A stretch of 26,529 nucleotides of DNA. It comes from Enterobacteriaceae bacterium UBA2655 (GTDB lineage Bacteria; Pseudomonadota; Gammaproteobacteria; Enterobacterales; Enterobacteriaceae). The notes under the pieces are model-generated. The model saw nothing but the letters and a program-made list of their open reading frames with translations. It made no database searches and was not told the DNA's origin. Both the position numbers and the translations under genes were made by a program. The DNA is taken from assembly GCA_002359495.1 (NCBI GenBank), contig DENB01000002.1, positions 58,130 to 84,658 on the forward strand, read 5' to 3'. Shown piece after piece: positions 17,437 to 26,384 of this stretch. The number at the start of each line of letters is the position of its first letter. Positions within the stretch are counted from its first letter, which is position 1.

Positions 17437-18371
17437 GCAGACGCGTAGCGACGATTACTCTTAACCCGGCTTACGATCTGGTCGGCTTTACGCCGGAGAT
17501 TGAGCGCGGCGAAGTCAACCTGGTGAAAACCACCGGCCTGCACGCGGCGGGCAAGGGCATCAACGTCGCCAAGGTGCTGAAAGATCTCGGCATCGACGTC
17601 ACCGTCGGCGGCTTCCTCGGAAAAGAGAACCAGGATGGCTTTCAGCAGCTGTTTAGCGAGCTGGGCATCGCCAACCGTTTTCAAGTGGTGCCGGGCCGTA
17701 CGCGCATCAACGTCAAGCTGACCGAGCAAAGCGGCGACGTGACCGATCTTAATTTCTCGGGCTTCGACGTCAGCAAGCAGGACTGGGAGCGCTTTACCAG
17801 CGACTCGCTGACCTGGCTGGGGCAGTTCGACATGGTGTGCGTCAGCGGCAGCCTGCCGGCGGGCGTCGATCCTGACGCCTTTACGCGCTGGATGAGCGAT
17901 TTGCGCAGCCATTGCCCCTGCATTATTTTTGACAGCAGCCGCGAAGCGCTGGTGGCGGGGCTGAAGGCGGCGCCCTGGCTGGTGAAGCCGAACCGCCGCG
18001 AACTGGAAATCTGGGCGGGGCGCAAGCTGCCGACGCTGGAAGATGTGATCGGCGCCGCGCACGAGCTGCGCGAGCAGGGTATCGCCCATGTGGTGATTTC
18101 GCTGGGCGCGGAAGGCGCGCTCTGGGTGAATGCGTCAGGCGAATGGATCGCCAAACCGCCCGCCTGTGAAGTGGTCAGCACCGTCGGCGCTGGCGACTCC
18201 ATGGTCGGCGGCCTGATTTACGGCCTGCTGATGCGTGAATCAAGCGAACACACGTTACGACTCGCGACCGCCGTCGCCGCGCTGGCGGTCAGCCAGAGCA
18301 ACGTTGGCGTAACCGATCGTACCCAGTTGGCCGCGATGATGGCGCGCGTCGACTTACAACCCGTTAACTGA
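17433..18371 (+). CDS. fruK: 1-phosphofructokinase
   Basis: 312 residues, the same length as E. coli FruK and very similar. It is a PfkB/ribokinase-family enzyme that phosphorylates fructose 1-phosphate to fructose 1,6-bisphosphate in the cytoplasm. The first PfkB signature region includes [12 protein letters not shown] (38-49). The second contains [12 protein letters not shown] (249-260) with the catalytic base D255 and the anion hole GAGD. The start overlaps the fruB stop, and GGAG plus GGGGG upstream within fruB act as the ribosome binding site. The fruA start follows after 16 bp. By consuming fructose 1-phosphate, FruK lowers the signal that releases Cra. Confidence 0.96.
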   Translation: MSRRVATITLNPAYDLVGFTPEIERGEVNLVKTTGLHAAGKGINVAKVLKDLGIDVTVGGFLGKENQDGFQQLFSELGIANRFQVVPGRTRINVKLTEQSGDVTDLNFSGFDVSKQDWERFTSDSLTWLGQFDMVCVSGSLPAGVDPDAFTRWMSDLRSHCPCIIFDSSREALVAGLKAAPWLVKPNRRELEIWAGRKLPTLEDVIGAAHELREQGIAHVVISLGAEGALWVNASGEWIAKPPACEVVSTVGAGDSMVGGLIYGLLMRESSEHTLRLATAVAALAVSQSNVGVTDRTQLAAMMARVDLQPVN

Positions 18372-18387
18372 CAGCAGGAGAGGCATA

Positions 18388-20100
18388 ATGAAAACGCTGC
18401 TGAAGATCGATCCTTCACTGGGGCTGGCCTCCGGTTATATGGCAAAACAGCGTATGGTTGCGGCGGCGGAAAAAGCCGGACTGACGCTGACTGACAACCC
18501 CGACGCCGCCGATCTGGTTATCGTCGCCGGGAAAAACGCCCCTGCCGATGCGGCGCTGAACGGTAAATCGCTCTGGCTGGGAGATATTCAGGAGGCGCTG
18601 CGCGACCCGGAGAATTTCCTCAATCGCGCCAAAGCGGAAGCCAAACCCTGGCAGGCCGCCGCGCCAGCTGCGGCGACCGCCGCCGCCGTCCCGACCCCGT
18701 CGACCGCCGCCGACACGCCGAAACGCATAGTCGCGGTCACCGCCTGTCCGACCGGCGTGGCGCATACCTTTATGGCCGCCGAAGCCATTCAGACGGAAGC
18801 GACGAAGCGCGGCTGGTGGGTGAAAGTGGAAACCCGCGGCTCCGTCGGCGCAGGCAACGCCATTACGCCGGAAGAAGTGGCGGCGGCGGATCTGGTGATC
18901 GTAGCGGCGGATATCGAAGTGGATCTGGCGAAGTTCGCCGGCAAGCCGATGTACCGCACCTCGACCGGCCTGGCGCTGAAGAAAACCGCGCAGGAGCTGG
19001 ATAAAGCGGTCGCCGAAGCGAAACCTTTCCAGCCCTCGGGCGCGCAGGCGGCGGCTGGCGGTCATGAAGAGAAAAAAGAGAGCGCAGGCGCCTATCGTCA
19101 CCTGCTGACCGGGGTCTCCTATATGCTGCCGATGGTGGTGGCGGGCGGTCTGAGCATCGCGCTCTCCTTCGCCTTCGGCATCACCGCGTTTAAAGAGCCG
19201 GGCACGCTGCCGGCGGCGCTGATGCAGATCGGCGGCGGCAGCGCCTTCGCTCTGATGGTGCCAGTGCTGGCGGGCTTTATCGCCTTTTCCATCGCCGATC
19301 GTCCTGGCCTGACGCCGGGCTTAATCGGCGGCATGATCGCCACCAGCATTAATGCCGGTTTCCTTGGCGGCATCATCGCCGGCTTTATCGCCGGTTACGC
19401 CGCGAAGCTGATCAGCACCCGCGTGAAGCTGCCGCAAAGTATGGAGGCGCTAAAACCGATCCTGATTATCCCGCTGATCGCCAGTCTGATTACCGGTCTG
19501 CTGATGATTTACGTGGTGGGCAAACCGGTTGCGGGCATCATGACCGGCCTGACGCACTGGCTGAGCAACATGGGCACGGCGAACGCGGTGCTGCTGGGCG
19601 CTATTCTCGGCGGCATGATGTGTACCGACATGGGCGGTCCGGTGAATAAGGTGGCTTACGCCTTCGGCGTAGGACTGCTGAGCTCGCAAACCTACGCGCC
19701 GATGGCGGCGATTATGGCCGCCGGCATGGTGCCGCCGCTGGCGATGGGCCTGGCGACGCTGGTGGCGCGCCGCAAGTTCAACAAAGGTCAGCAGGAAGGG
19801 GGCAAGGCGGCGCTGGTGCTGGGCCTGTGCTTTATCTCCGAAGGGGCGATTCCGTTCGCCGCGCGCGATCCGATGCGCGTGCTGCCCTGCTGTATCGTCG
19901 GCGGCGCGGTGACCGGCGCGATTTCAATGGCGATCGGCGCGAAACTGATGGCGCCGCACGGCGGTCTGTTCGTGCTGTTAATCCCGGGCGCGATTACGCC
20001 GGTGCTGGGTTATCTGCTGGCGATTGTTATCGGCACGGCGCTGGCCGGATTCGGCTATGCGATCCTGAAACGCCCGGAAGAGGAACTGGCGACAGCCTGA
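18388..20100 (+). CDS. fruA: Fructose PTS enzyme IIB'BC
   Basis: 570 residues, slightly longer than E. coli FruA (563). Domain order: a degenerate IIB' domain (about 1-85), an Ala/Pro/Thr-rich linker (about 88-111), the active IIB domain (about 112-215) with the phospho-cysteine C120 in TACPTGVAHT, a charged linker, and the IIC membrane domain (about 235-565) with some nine to ten helices and the conserved GGMMCTDMGGPVNK and FISEGAIPFAARDP segments. FruA takes in fructose and delivers fructose 1-phosphate. The extra length is mainly in the first linker. AGGAG lies about 7 nt before the ATG. A strong terminator follows. Confidence 0.96.
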   Translation: MKTLLKIDPSLGLASGYMAKQRMVAAAEKAGLTLTDNPDAADLVIVAGKNAPADAALNGKSLWLGDIQEALRDPENFLNRAKAEAKPWQAAAPAAATAAAVPTPSTAADTPKRIVAVTACPTGVAHTFMAAEAIQTEATKRGWWVKVETRGSVGAGNAITPEEVAAADLVIVAADIEVDLAKFAGKPMYRTSTGLALKKTAQELDKAVAEAKPFQPSGAQAAAGGHEEKKESAGAYRHLLTGVSYMLPMVVAGGLSIALSFAFGITAFKEPGTLPAALMQIGGGSAFALMVPVLAGFIAFSIADRPGLTPGLIGGMIATSINAGFLGGIIAGFIAGYAAKLISTRVKLPQSMEALKPILIIPLIASLITGLLMIYVVGKPVAGIMTGLTHWLSNMGTANAVLLGAILGGMMCTDMGGPVNKVAYAFGVGLLSSQTYAPMAAIMAAGMVPPLAMGLATLVARRKFNKGQQEGGKAALVLGLCFISEGAIPFAARDPMRVLPCCIVGGAVTGAISMAIGAKLMAPHGGLFVLLIPGAITPVLGYLLAIVIGTALAGFGYAILKRPEEELATA

Positions 20101-20121
20101 ACCGGAGGTTAACGGGTATAG

Positions 20122-20147
20122 AAAAGGGAGCCGTCGGCTCCCTTTTT
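20122..20147 (+). terminator. Intrinsic terminator of fruBKA
   Basis: GGGAGCC (20126-20132) and GGCTCCC (20136-20142) form a 7-bp stem with a 3-nt loop, preceded by AAAA and followed by TTTTT. The A-run allows it to serve nfo on minus as well, which stops at 20224. Confidence 0.92.
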
Positions 20148-20223
20148 GTTGTTAACAATCTGCGCCTTGAGCGCCTGAGCCGTTTGCCGGAAGTCGCCTG
20201 CGACGCCCTTTTTTACGTTATCG

Positions 20224-21069
20224 TCAGGCGACCTGCTGCGACTTCAGCCAGGCGATCTCATCTTTCCAGATATCCGGGTCGATGGTTTCCAAAATCATCG
20301 GAATATTGTCGAAGCGCGCATCCTTCATCATCCAGCTGAATACCGTTTTGCCGATATTGCCTTCGCCCAGGCTGTGATGCCGGTCGACGCGGCTGCCCAG
20401 CATGCTTTTCGCATCGTTAAGATGCACGCCGCGCAAATAGTTAAAGCCGACCACCCGTTCGAATTCCGCGAAGGTCGCTTCGCAATCCGCTTCGGTACGC
20501 AGATCGTAGCCGCCGGCGAAGGTATGGCAGGTATCGATGCAGACGCCGACGCGCGACTTATCTTCCACATGCTCGATAATGGCGGCGAGATGCTCAAAGC
20601 GAAAGCCGAGGTTGCTGCCCTGGCCAGCGGTATTTTCAATCACTGCGGTCACGTTGCGGGTTTTATCCAGCGCGACGTTTACCGACTCCGCGATGCGCTT
20701 CAGGCAGGTTTCCTCATCGATTTTCTGCAAATGGCTGCCGGGATGGAAATTCAGCAGCGTCAGGCCGAGCTGATCGGCGCGCTCCAGCTCATCAATAAAG
20801 GCGGCGCGCGATTTCTCCAGCGGCTCGCTTTCCGGGTGGCCCAGATTGATCAAAAAGCTGTCGTGCGGCAGGATCTGCTGCGGCCCAAAATTATATTTTT
20901 CACAGGCGCGGCGAAAAGCGGCGATCGTCTCTGCGGATAGCGGGGCGGCGCGCCACTGACGCTGGTTTTTAGTAAACAGGGCAAACGCGGTGGCTTCCAG
21001 TTCGTGGGCGCGGATAACCGCCTGCTCTACGCCTCCCGCCGCGCTGACATGTGCGCCGATATATTTCAT
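20224..21069 (-). CDS. nfo: Endonuclease IV (AP endonuclease)
   Basis: 281 residues (E. coli Nfo 285). It is a TIM-barrel enzyme that cuts 5' to abasic sites and removes 3' blocking groups in base-excision repair. All nine metal ligands of the trinuclear zinc site are present at the same numbers as in E. coli: H69, H109, E145, D179, H182, H216, D229, H231 and E261. The start is the ATG at 21069 giving [13 protein letters not shown], with GGGAGA 6 nt upstream. An in-frame ATG at 21117 would add 16 unconserved residues. The E. coli gene belongs to the SoxRS regulon; I did not find an obvious SoxS box. yeiH lies 60 bp upstream on the same strand. Confidence 0.96.
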   Translation of the reverse strand: MKYIGAHVSAAGGVEQAVIRAHELEATAFALFTKNQRQWRAAPLSAETIAAFRRACEKYNFGPQQILPHDSFLINLGHPESEPLEKSRAAFIDELERADQLGLTLLNFHPGSHLQKIDEETCLKRIAESVNVALDKTRNVTAVIENTAGQGSNLGFRFEHLAAIIEHVEDKSRVGVCIDTCHTFAGGYDLRTEADCEATFAEFERVVGFNYLRGVHLNDAKSMLGSRVDRHHSLGEGNIGKTVFSWMMKDARFDNIPMILETIDPDIWKDEIAWLKSQQVA

Positions 21070-21128
21070 GCCGGTTCTCCCGATTGTGGCTCGTCTCGAT
21101 TGCAAGCCGTGCATCATACCCGATGCCT

Positions 21129-22184
21129 CTACCCCATGAAACGATGAATCAGTAGATTGATCGCGCCGCCGCCGACCATCAGCCAGAGGAAAACCATCAG
21201 CCCCAGTAGCAGCGGCCGGATGCCCGCCTGCTTCAGCGCGCTGAAGCGCGTGGTCAGGCCGAGCGCGGTCATCGCCATCGCCATCAGCAGATTATCGAGC
21301 TGGTTGATCAGCTGCAGCGCGCGCAGCGGCAGCAGATTGAGGGAGTTGAACAGCGCCACCAGAATAAACAGCAGGGCGAACCAGGGGAAAGTGAGCGGCT
21401 GACGCTGGCCGCTCTGCTGCGCGGCATCGCGCCGTAGCCAGGCGCCCAGCAGCACTAAAAAGGGCGCCAGCATCATCACCCGCAGCATTTTAGCGATAAC
21501 TGCGGCGTTTTCCGTCTCGGCGCCCAGCGCATGGCCCGCCGCCACCACTTGCGCCACCTCATGCAGGGTAGAGCCGGTATAAATGCCGAAATCGCCGGCG
21601 GTGAGCGCAGGAAACAGAGCCTGAACGTAAGTCCAGAGCAGCGGATAAATAAAGATCGCCAGGGTGCCGAACAGCACCACGGTAGCGATGGCAACCGCCG
21701 CCTTCGCCGACGATGCCCTGACCACCGGCCCGGTGGCGAGTATCGCCGCCGCGCCGCAAATGCTGCTGCCGGCGCCGATCAGCCAGACGGTTTCGCGATC
21801 CAGCTTCAGTAATTTGCGGCCTAGAAAGCAGGTCAACAGAAAGGTTGAGCTGAGAACCAGCAGGTCGATCGCGACGCCGCTCAGGCCGACGTCGGCAATC
21901 TGTTGCAGCGTAATACGAAAGCCGTAGAGGATAATGCCCAGCCGCAGCAGATGCTTTTTCGCCAGCAGCACGCCATCCTGACAGACCGGAGCCAGCGCGG
22001 GATAAAGCGTGTTACCGCCGATCACGCCCAGCACTATCGCCAACGTCAGCGCGCCCAGCCCCAGCCCGGCAAGCAGCGGCTGGCTCGCCAGCAGCGCGGC
22101 CAGCGCGGCGATGGCCGCAGTCAGCAGCAGACCCGGCAGCAAGTGCTGCAGAAAACGGGGTTCTTTTATTACGCTCAGTTCCAT
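21129..22184 (-). CDS. yeiH: YeiH, UPF0324 inner-membrane protein
   Basis: 351 residues (E. coli YeiH 349). It is an integral membrane protein with about ten helices, of the PSE/UPF0324 family. Conserved segments include GNTLYP (57-62), [15 protein letters not shown] (79-93), [11 protein letters not shown] (137-147), [15 protein letters not shown] (204-218) and [12 protein letters not shown] (232-243). Its substrate is unknown; some relatives are proposed sulfonate or sulfur-compound transporters. Two ATG codons are in tandem. The second (22184) is favoured, because AAGGAGG lies 5 nt from it and only 2 nt from the first. It faces the DUF1232-yeiE unit; in E. coli yeiH is directly divergent from yeiE. 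Confidence 0.92.
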   Translation of the reverse strand: MELSVIKEPRFLQHLLPGLLLTAAIAALAALLASQPLLAGLGLGALTLAIVLGVIGGNTLYPALAPVCQDGVLLAKKHLLRLGIILYGFRITLQQIADVGLSGVAIDLLVLSSTFLLTCFLGRKLLKLDRETVWLIGAGSSICGAAAILATGPVVRASSAKAAVAIATVVLFGTLAIFIYPLLWTYVQALFPALTAGDFGIYTGSTLHEVAQVVAAGHALGAETENAAVIAKMLRVMMLAPFLVLLGAWLRRDAAQQSGQRQPLTFPWFALLFILVALFNSLNLLPLRALQLINQLDNLLMAMAMTALGLTTRFSALKQAGIRPLLLGLMVFLWLMVGGGAINLLIHRFMG

Positions 22185-22187
22185 CAT

Positions 22188-22289
22188 CGCCTCCTTAACT
22201 TACCGGAGCGATCCTGCATGGCGCTGGCTTAAAAGTGAAATTGATAATATATTTATAATTAACCAGAATAACCGGTAAAGGGTGAGGTA
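22188..22289. promoter_or_regulatory. Divergent yeiH / DUF1232-yeiE promoter region
   Basis: On plus, TTGATA (22241-22246), 17 bp, CAGAAT (22264-22269) is a reasonable promoter for the DUF1232-yeiE unit. The middle is very AT-rich (22240-22262), with LysR-type T-N11-A possibilities that could be YeiE sites. Seven-base inverted repeats TTACCGG (22200-22206) and CCGGTAA (22272-22278) sit near the two ends. No firm yeiH promoter was found. Confidence 0.5.
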
Positions 22290-22670
22290 ATGTTGTTTAC
22301 GCGTTTACGCCGTTGGGCCACATTGATCAAAAAGGATGTGTTGACGTTATGGTTCGCCTGCCGCGATCCGCGCACGCCCTGGTGGTACAAGCTGCTGGCG
22401 GCCGGACTGGTGGCTTACGCTCTGAGTCCCATCGACCTGATCCCCGATTTTATCCCGATTCTCGGCCTGCTGGACGACGCCATCCTAATCCCGCTTGGCG
22501 TGATGATCCTGCTGCGCCTGCTGCCGCGCGAGGTGCGCATCAGCAGCGCCGAACGGGCGGAAGTGCAGCGCGCCCGGGGCAAAAAAGTGGTCAGCTATTT
22601 CGGCCTGATACTGATGCTGCTGATCTGGCTCGCCGTCATTATTTATCTGGTCAATCACTACGCGATGTAA
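22290..22670 (+). CDS. DUF1232 (YkvA-type) membrane protein
   Basis: 126 residues. The DUF1232 hallmark SPIDLIPDFIP lies at 46-56, followed by ILGLLDDAILIPLG (57-70). Hydrophobic segments are at about 34-46, 55-77 and 101-122, so it is probably an inner-membrane protein. The N-terminal 32 residues are basic and Trp-rich. The function of DUF1232 proteins is unknown. GTGAGG lies 2-7 nt before the ATG. The stop overlaps the yeiE ribosome binding site (TAAGGAG), with only 9 bp between the genes, so they are cotranscribed. In E. coli this gene is not present between yeiH and yeiE, so it has probably been inserted here or lost there. Confidence 0.88.
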   Translation: MLFTRLRRWATLIKKDVLTLWFACRDPRTPWWYKLLAAGLVAYALSPIDLIPDFIPILGLLDDAILIPLGVMILLRLLPREVRISSAERAEVQRARGKKVVSYFGLILMLLIWLAVIIYLVNHYAM

Positions 22671-22679
22671 GGAGCGGCG

Positions 22680-23546
22680 ATGCACATTACGCTGCGTCAG
22701 ATAGAAGTGTTCACCGAGGTGCTGAAAAGCGGCTCAACGACTCAGGCCTCGCAGGTGCTGGCGCTGTCGCAATCCGCGGTCAGCGCCGCGCTGGCGGACT
22801 TGGAAAATCAGCTCGGCGTCCAGCTGTTCGACCGCGTCGGCAAGCGGCTGGTGCTGAATGAGCACGGGCGGCTGCTCTATCCGCGCGCTGTCGGCCTGCT
22901 GGAGCAGGCGAACGAGATCGAGCAGCTGTTCAAAGAGGACAACGGCGCGATCCGCGTTTTCGCCAGCAGCACCATCGGCAACTACCTGCTGCCCGGCATG
23001 ATCGCCGACTATCGCCGCGATTTTCCCACGCTGCCGCTGGAGCTGAGCGTCGGCAACAGCCAGGACGTGATTAACGCGGTGGCCGATTTTCGCGTCGATA
23101 TCGGCCTGATCGAAGGACCCTGCCATATGAACGAGCTGGTGAGCGAGCCCTGGCTGGAGGATGAGCTGGTGGTGTTCGCCGCGCCGGATGCGCCGATCCT
23201 GCGACAGCCGGTAACGCTGGAAAGCCTTGCCGCCGCCCCTTGGATCCTGCGCGAGCGCGGCTCCGGAACGCGCGAAATCGTCGATTACCTGCTGCTGTCG
23301 CACCTGCCGCAGTTTCATCTCGGCATGGAGCTGGGCAATTCAGAGGCGATTAAACACGCGGTGCGTCACGGCATGGGCATTAGCTGTCTGTCGCGTCGGG
23401 TGATCGCCGATCTGCTGGAGGCGGGCACGCTGACGGAGCTGCCGGTGCCGCTGCCGACGCTGTCGCGCACGCTTTATCGCATTCATCACCGGCAGAAGCA
23501 TATTTCCAAGGCGCTGAGTCGCTTTCTCTCGTACTGCCGTGAGTAA
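22680..23546 (+). CDS. yeiE: LysR-family regulator YeiE
   Basis: 288 residues (E. coli YeiE 293). The N-terminal winged helix-turn-helix includes [25 protein letters not shown] (18-42), and a type 2 periplasmic-binding-like effector domain covers about 90-285 ([46 protein letters not shown]). YeiE is a DNA-binding regulator of the CysB-like LysR group. In Cronobacter it is reported to respond to sulfite; effectors here are unknown. AAGGAG is 5 nt before the ATG. It is translationally linked to the preceding DUF1232 gene and followed by lysP on the same strand, after a 128-bp gap. In E. coli it is next to lysP too. Confidence 0.94.
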   Translation: MHITLRQIEVFTEVLKSGSTTQASQVLALSQSAVSAALADLENQLGVQLFDRVGKRLVLNEHGRLLYPRAVGLLEQANEIEQLFKEDNGAIRVFASSTIGNYLLPGMIADYRRDFPTLPLELSVGNSQDVINAVADFRVDIGLIEGPCHMNELVSEPWLEDELVVFAAPDAPILRQPVTLESLAAAPWILRERGSGTREIVDYLLLSHLPQFHLGMELGNSEAIKHAVRHGMGISCLSRRVIADLLEAGTLTELPVPLPTLSRTLYRIHHRQKHISKALSRFLSYCRE

Positions 23547-23612
23547 GCGCGCCCCGGCTTCTAATAATCGCCGCGAAATTATGAAGGTAACTTATAACCG
23601 CGCAGCTAATGC

Positions 23613-23640
23613 TATACAGCTCAGGATGAGCTGCTACAAT
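23613..23640 (+). promoter_or_regulatory. Candidate lysP promoter with internal inverted repeat
   Basis: TATACA (23613-23618), 16 bp, TACAAT (23635-23640) with an upstream TGC (extended -10). The spacer contains CAGCTCA GGA TGAGCTG (23617-23633), a perfect inverted repeat with 7-bp arms that covers almost all of the spacer. It looks like an operator. In E. coli lysP is activated by ArgP, but that site type is T-N11-A and this repeat does not resemble it clearly. Confidence 0.6.
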
Positions 23641-23674
23641 CTCGCCTCATTTTTACCTGGCGTAGCGTTTACAC

Positions 23675-25141
23675 ATGCATAACGACTCAAATACAACACA
23701 ACAACCTGCGTTACGACGCAAGTTAAAGGCACGTCATCTGACGATGATCGCCATTGGCGGATCGATCGGCACCGGCCTGTTCGTCGCTTCCGGCGCGACC
23801 ATCTCTCAGGCGGGGCCGGGCGGGGCGCTGCTCTCCTATGCGCTGATTGGCCTGATGGTCTATTTCCTGATGACCAGCCTCGGCGAGCTGGCGGCCTTTA
23901 TGCCGGTTTCCGGCTCGTTTTCCACCTACGGATCGAAATATGTGGAAGAGGGCTTCGGCTTCGCACTCGGCTGGAACTATTGGTACAACTGGGCGGTCAC
24001 CATCGCCGTGGAGCTGGTCGCCTCGCAGCTGGTGATGGCTTACTGGTTCCCGGAGGTGCCTGGCTGGCTCTGGAGCGCGCTGTTCCTGGCGTTGATGTTC
24101 CTGCTCAACTTCATCTCGGTAAAAGGCTTTGGTGAGGCGGAATACTGGTTCTCCCTGATCAAAGTCGCTACGGTGATCATTTTTATCGCCACGGGCGTAC
24201 TGATGATCGTCGGGATTTTACGCGGTGCGGAGAGCGCAGGCTGGCATAACTGGCAGGTGGGCGAAGCGCCTTTCGTCGGCGGCTTTTCCTCGATGATCGG
24301 CGTGGCGATGATCGCGGGCTTTTCGTTTCAGGGAACTGAGTTGATCGGGATCGCGGCGGGCGAGTCGGAAGATCCGGCGAAAAACATTCCGCGCGCGGTG
24401 CGCCAGGTATTCTGGCGTATTCTGCTGTTTTATATTTTCGCCATTCTGGTGATCAGCCTGATCCTGCCGTACACCGATCCCAAGCTGCTGCGCAACGATA
24501 TTACCGATATCAGCGTCAGCCCCTTTACGCTGGTGTTCCAGAACGCGGGCCTGCTTTCCGCGGCGGCGGTAATGAACGCGGTGATCCTGACGGCGGTGCT
24601 CTCAGCCGGCAACTCCGGCATGTACGCCTCGACGCGTATGCTGTTCAACCTGGCGCAGGAAGGCAAAGCGCCGCGCATTTTCGCCAAACTCTCTCAAGGC
24701 GGCGTGCCGCGCAACGCGCTGATTGCCACCACGGTGGTGGCGGGGCTCTGTTTTCTTTCGTCGAAGTTCGGCAATCAGGAAGTTTATCTCTGGCTGCTGA
24801 ATACCTCGGGGATGACCGGCTTTATCGCCTGGCTGGGGATCGCCATCAGCCACTATCGTTTCCGTCGCGGTTACGTAGCGCAGGGACGGAGTCTGGCGGA
24901 TCTGCCTTACCGTTCAGGCTTTTTCCCGCTGGGACCGATTTTCGCCTTCGTGCTCTGCCTGATCATTACGCTCGGCCAGAACTATCAGGCATTCCTCGCC
25001 GACAGCATCGACTGGTACGGCGTGGCGGCAACCTATATCGGCATTCCGTTGTTCCTGGTTATCTGGTTCGGCTACAAGCTGACGCGCGGCACGCGCTTCG
25101 TGAAATACAGCGAGATGGAATTCCCCGCTTTTAAAGAGTAA
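23675..25141 (+). CDS. lysP: Lysine-specific permease LysP
   Basis: 488 residues (E. coli LysP 489) with very high similarity. It is an APC-superfamily amino-acid/proton symporter of the inner membrane with twelve helices. The first helix carries the unwound substrate-binding motif GGSIGTGLFVASG (28-40), and the conserved FQGTELIGIAAGE (223-235) follows. LysP imports lysine, and in E. coli also inhibits the acid sensor CadC. Only the first dozen residues differ much from E. coli. The ribosome binding site before ATG 23675 is weak (TAGCG), but the conserved RRKLKARHLTM block fixes the start within a few residues. A separate promoter lies at 23613-23640. Confidence 0.96.
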   Translation: MHNDSNTTQQPALRRKLKARHLTMIAIGGSIGTGLFVASGATISQAGPGGALLSYALIGLMVYFLMTSLGELAAFMPVSGSFSTYGSKYVEEGFGFALGWNYWYNWAVTIAVELVASQLVMAYWFPEVPGWLWSALFLALMFLLNFISVKGFGEAEYWFSLIKVATVIIFIATGVLMIVGILRGAESAGWHNWQVGEAPFVGGFSSMIGVAMIAGFSFQGTELIGIAAGESEDPAKNIPRAVRQVFWRILLFYIFAILVISLILPYTDPKLLRNDITDISVSPFTLVFQNAGLLSAAAVMNAVILTAVLSAGNSGMYASTRMLFNLAQEGKAPRIFAKLSQGGVPRNALIATTVVAGLCFLSSKFGNQEVYLWLLNTSGMTGFIAWLGIAISHYRFRRGYVAQGRSLADLPYRSGFFPLGPIFAFVLCLIITLGQNYQAFLADSIDWYGVAATYIGIPLFLVIWFGYKLTRGTRFVKYSEMEFPAFKE

Positions 25142-25150
25142 GCCACATCA

Positions 25151-25170
25151 GGCGCGGTTTTTACCGCGCC
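25151..25170 (+). terminator. Probable lysP terminator
   Basis: GGCGCGGT and ACCGCGCC form a perfect 8-bp stem around a TTTT loop, 9 bp after the lysP stop. Only TTGCC follows, so the T-run is poor. Confidence 0.55.
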
Positions 25171-25322
25171 TTGCCTCACCTCTCCCTGTGTAACAGCATG
25201 TTTTATTTGCTGTCGTGAGTCCTTTTATTGTTTCCATCCCGGCTTTTCGCCCGCCCGTCGCGCGGAAATATGTTAAAAAGAGGCCGCGCTTCATCACAAA
25301 AAATCACAACACGGATTCAATA
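25171..25322. other. Region upstream of the FecCD-type permease
   Basis: 152 bp, AT-rich at both ends. No Fur box, and no clear -35/-10 pair, could be recognised, although one may be expected for an iron importer. TTGCTG (near 25208) with TTATTG is a weak possibility. Confidence 0.3.
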
Positions 25323-26384
25323 ATGAGAGTAACCGATCCCTTGCACGACGGCGACGCCGTAGCGCGCTACCGTCAGCTGCTGCGCCGTCGTTTGCTGCTG
25401 CTGAGCGCGCTGGCGCTGGCGATCCTGGCTTCGCTGCTGCTCGATTTCACCTTAGGCCCGGCGGGATTATCCTTCTCCACGCTCTGGCACACGCTGATTC
25501 ATCCCGCCAGCGTCGATGAGGGCACCCGCACCATCGTCTGGCAAATTCGCCTGCCTTACGCGCTGACGGCGGTGGTGGTCGGCCTGGCGCTGGGCCTGGC
25601 CGGCGCCGAAATGCAGACCATCCTGAATAATCCGCTCGCCAGCCCCTTTACGCTGGGCGTCTCGTCGGCGGCGGCGTTCGGCGCCGCGCTGGCCATCGTG
25701 CTCGGCATCGGCATTCCCACCCTCTCTGCGCGCTGGTTTGTCCCGGCTAACGCCTTTCTTTTCGCGCTTTTCGCCGCGCTGCTGCTGGACGGCGTAACGC
25801 GCTGGACGCGCGTCGCCAGCTCCGGCGTAGTGCTGTTCGGCATCGCGCTGGTGTTCACCTTCAACGCGCTGGTCTCGATGATGCAGTTTATCGCCACGGA
25901 AGATACGCTGCAGGGGCTGGTGTTCTGGACCATGGGTAGCCTGGCGCGCGCTTCGTGGGAAAAGCTGGCGCTGCTCAGCGCCGCGTTCGCCATTCTGCTG
26001 CCGTTTTCGCTGCTCAGCAGCTGGAAGCTGACGGCGCTGCGGCTCGGCGAGGATCGCGCGGTGAGCTTCGGCATCGACGTGCGCCGTTTGCGCCTCGCCA
26101 CGCTGCTGCGCATCAGCATCTTGTCGGCGCTGGCGGTGGCGTTTGTCGGGCCGATCGGTTTTATCGGGCTGGTGGCGCCCCATATCGCCCGCCTGCTGTT
26201 CGGCGAGGATCACCGTTTCTATCTGCCTGCCAGCGCGTTAACCGGCGCGCTGGTGCTGTCGGCGGCGTCGGTGACGTCGAAGAACCTGATCCCTGGCGTC
26301 GTTATTCCTGTCGGCATCGTCACGTCGCTGACCGGCGTGCCGTTTTTTCTCAGTATTATCTTGCGACACCGGGGGAGTTTGTAA
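25323..26384 (+). CDS. FecCD-family ABC importer permease (probable iron-siderophore or metal-chelate)
   Basis: 353 residues from ATG 25323, the usual size for this family. About nine to ten helices are visible, starting near 22-42. Family landmarks are RLPYALTAVVVGLALGLAGAEMQ (76-98), NNPLASPFTLGVSSAAAFGA (102-121), LGEDRAVSFGIDV (241-253, the loop that contacts the ATPase) and the hallmark GPIGFIGLVAPHIAR (276-290). The final IPVGIVTSLTGVPFFL is also typical. An earlier ATG-like start at 25215 would add 36 residues with no family similarity. The ribosome binding site is weak. The stop overlaps the next ATG (TAATG). The substrate cannot be read from sequence; a ferric siderophore is the commonest, with heme or cobalamin as alternatives. 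Confidence 0.9.
   Translation: MRVTDPLHDGDAVARYRQLLRRRLLLLSALALAILASLLLDFTLGPAGLSFSTLWHTLIHPASVDEGTRTIVWQIRLPYALTAVVVGLALGLAGAEMQTILNNPLASPFTLGVSSAAAFGAALAIVLGIGIPTLSARWFVPANAFLFALFAALLLDGVTRWTRVASSGVVLFGIALVFTFNALVSMMQFIATEDTLQGLVFWTMGSLARASWEKLALLSAAFAILLPFSLLSSWKLTALRLGEDRAVSFGIDVRRLRLATLLRISILSALAVAFVGPIGFIGLVAPHIARLLFGEDHRFYLPASALTGALVLSAASVTSKNLIPGVVIPVGIVTSLTGVPFFLSIILRHRGSL

Noticed and set aside
25200..25325. Fur box before the FecCD permease
   Set aside because: AT-rich but no run of GATAAT-type repeats; nothing close to the 19-bp consensus.
25467..26213. 248-codon frame on minus, antisense to the FecCD permease
   Set aside because: Low-complexity Arg/Gln product; the plus strand has clear family motifs.
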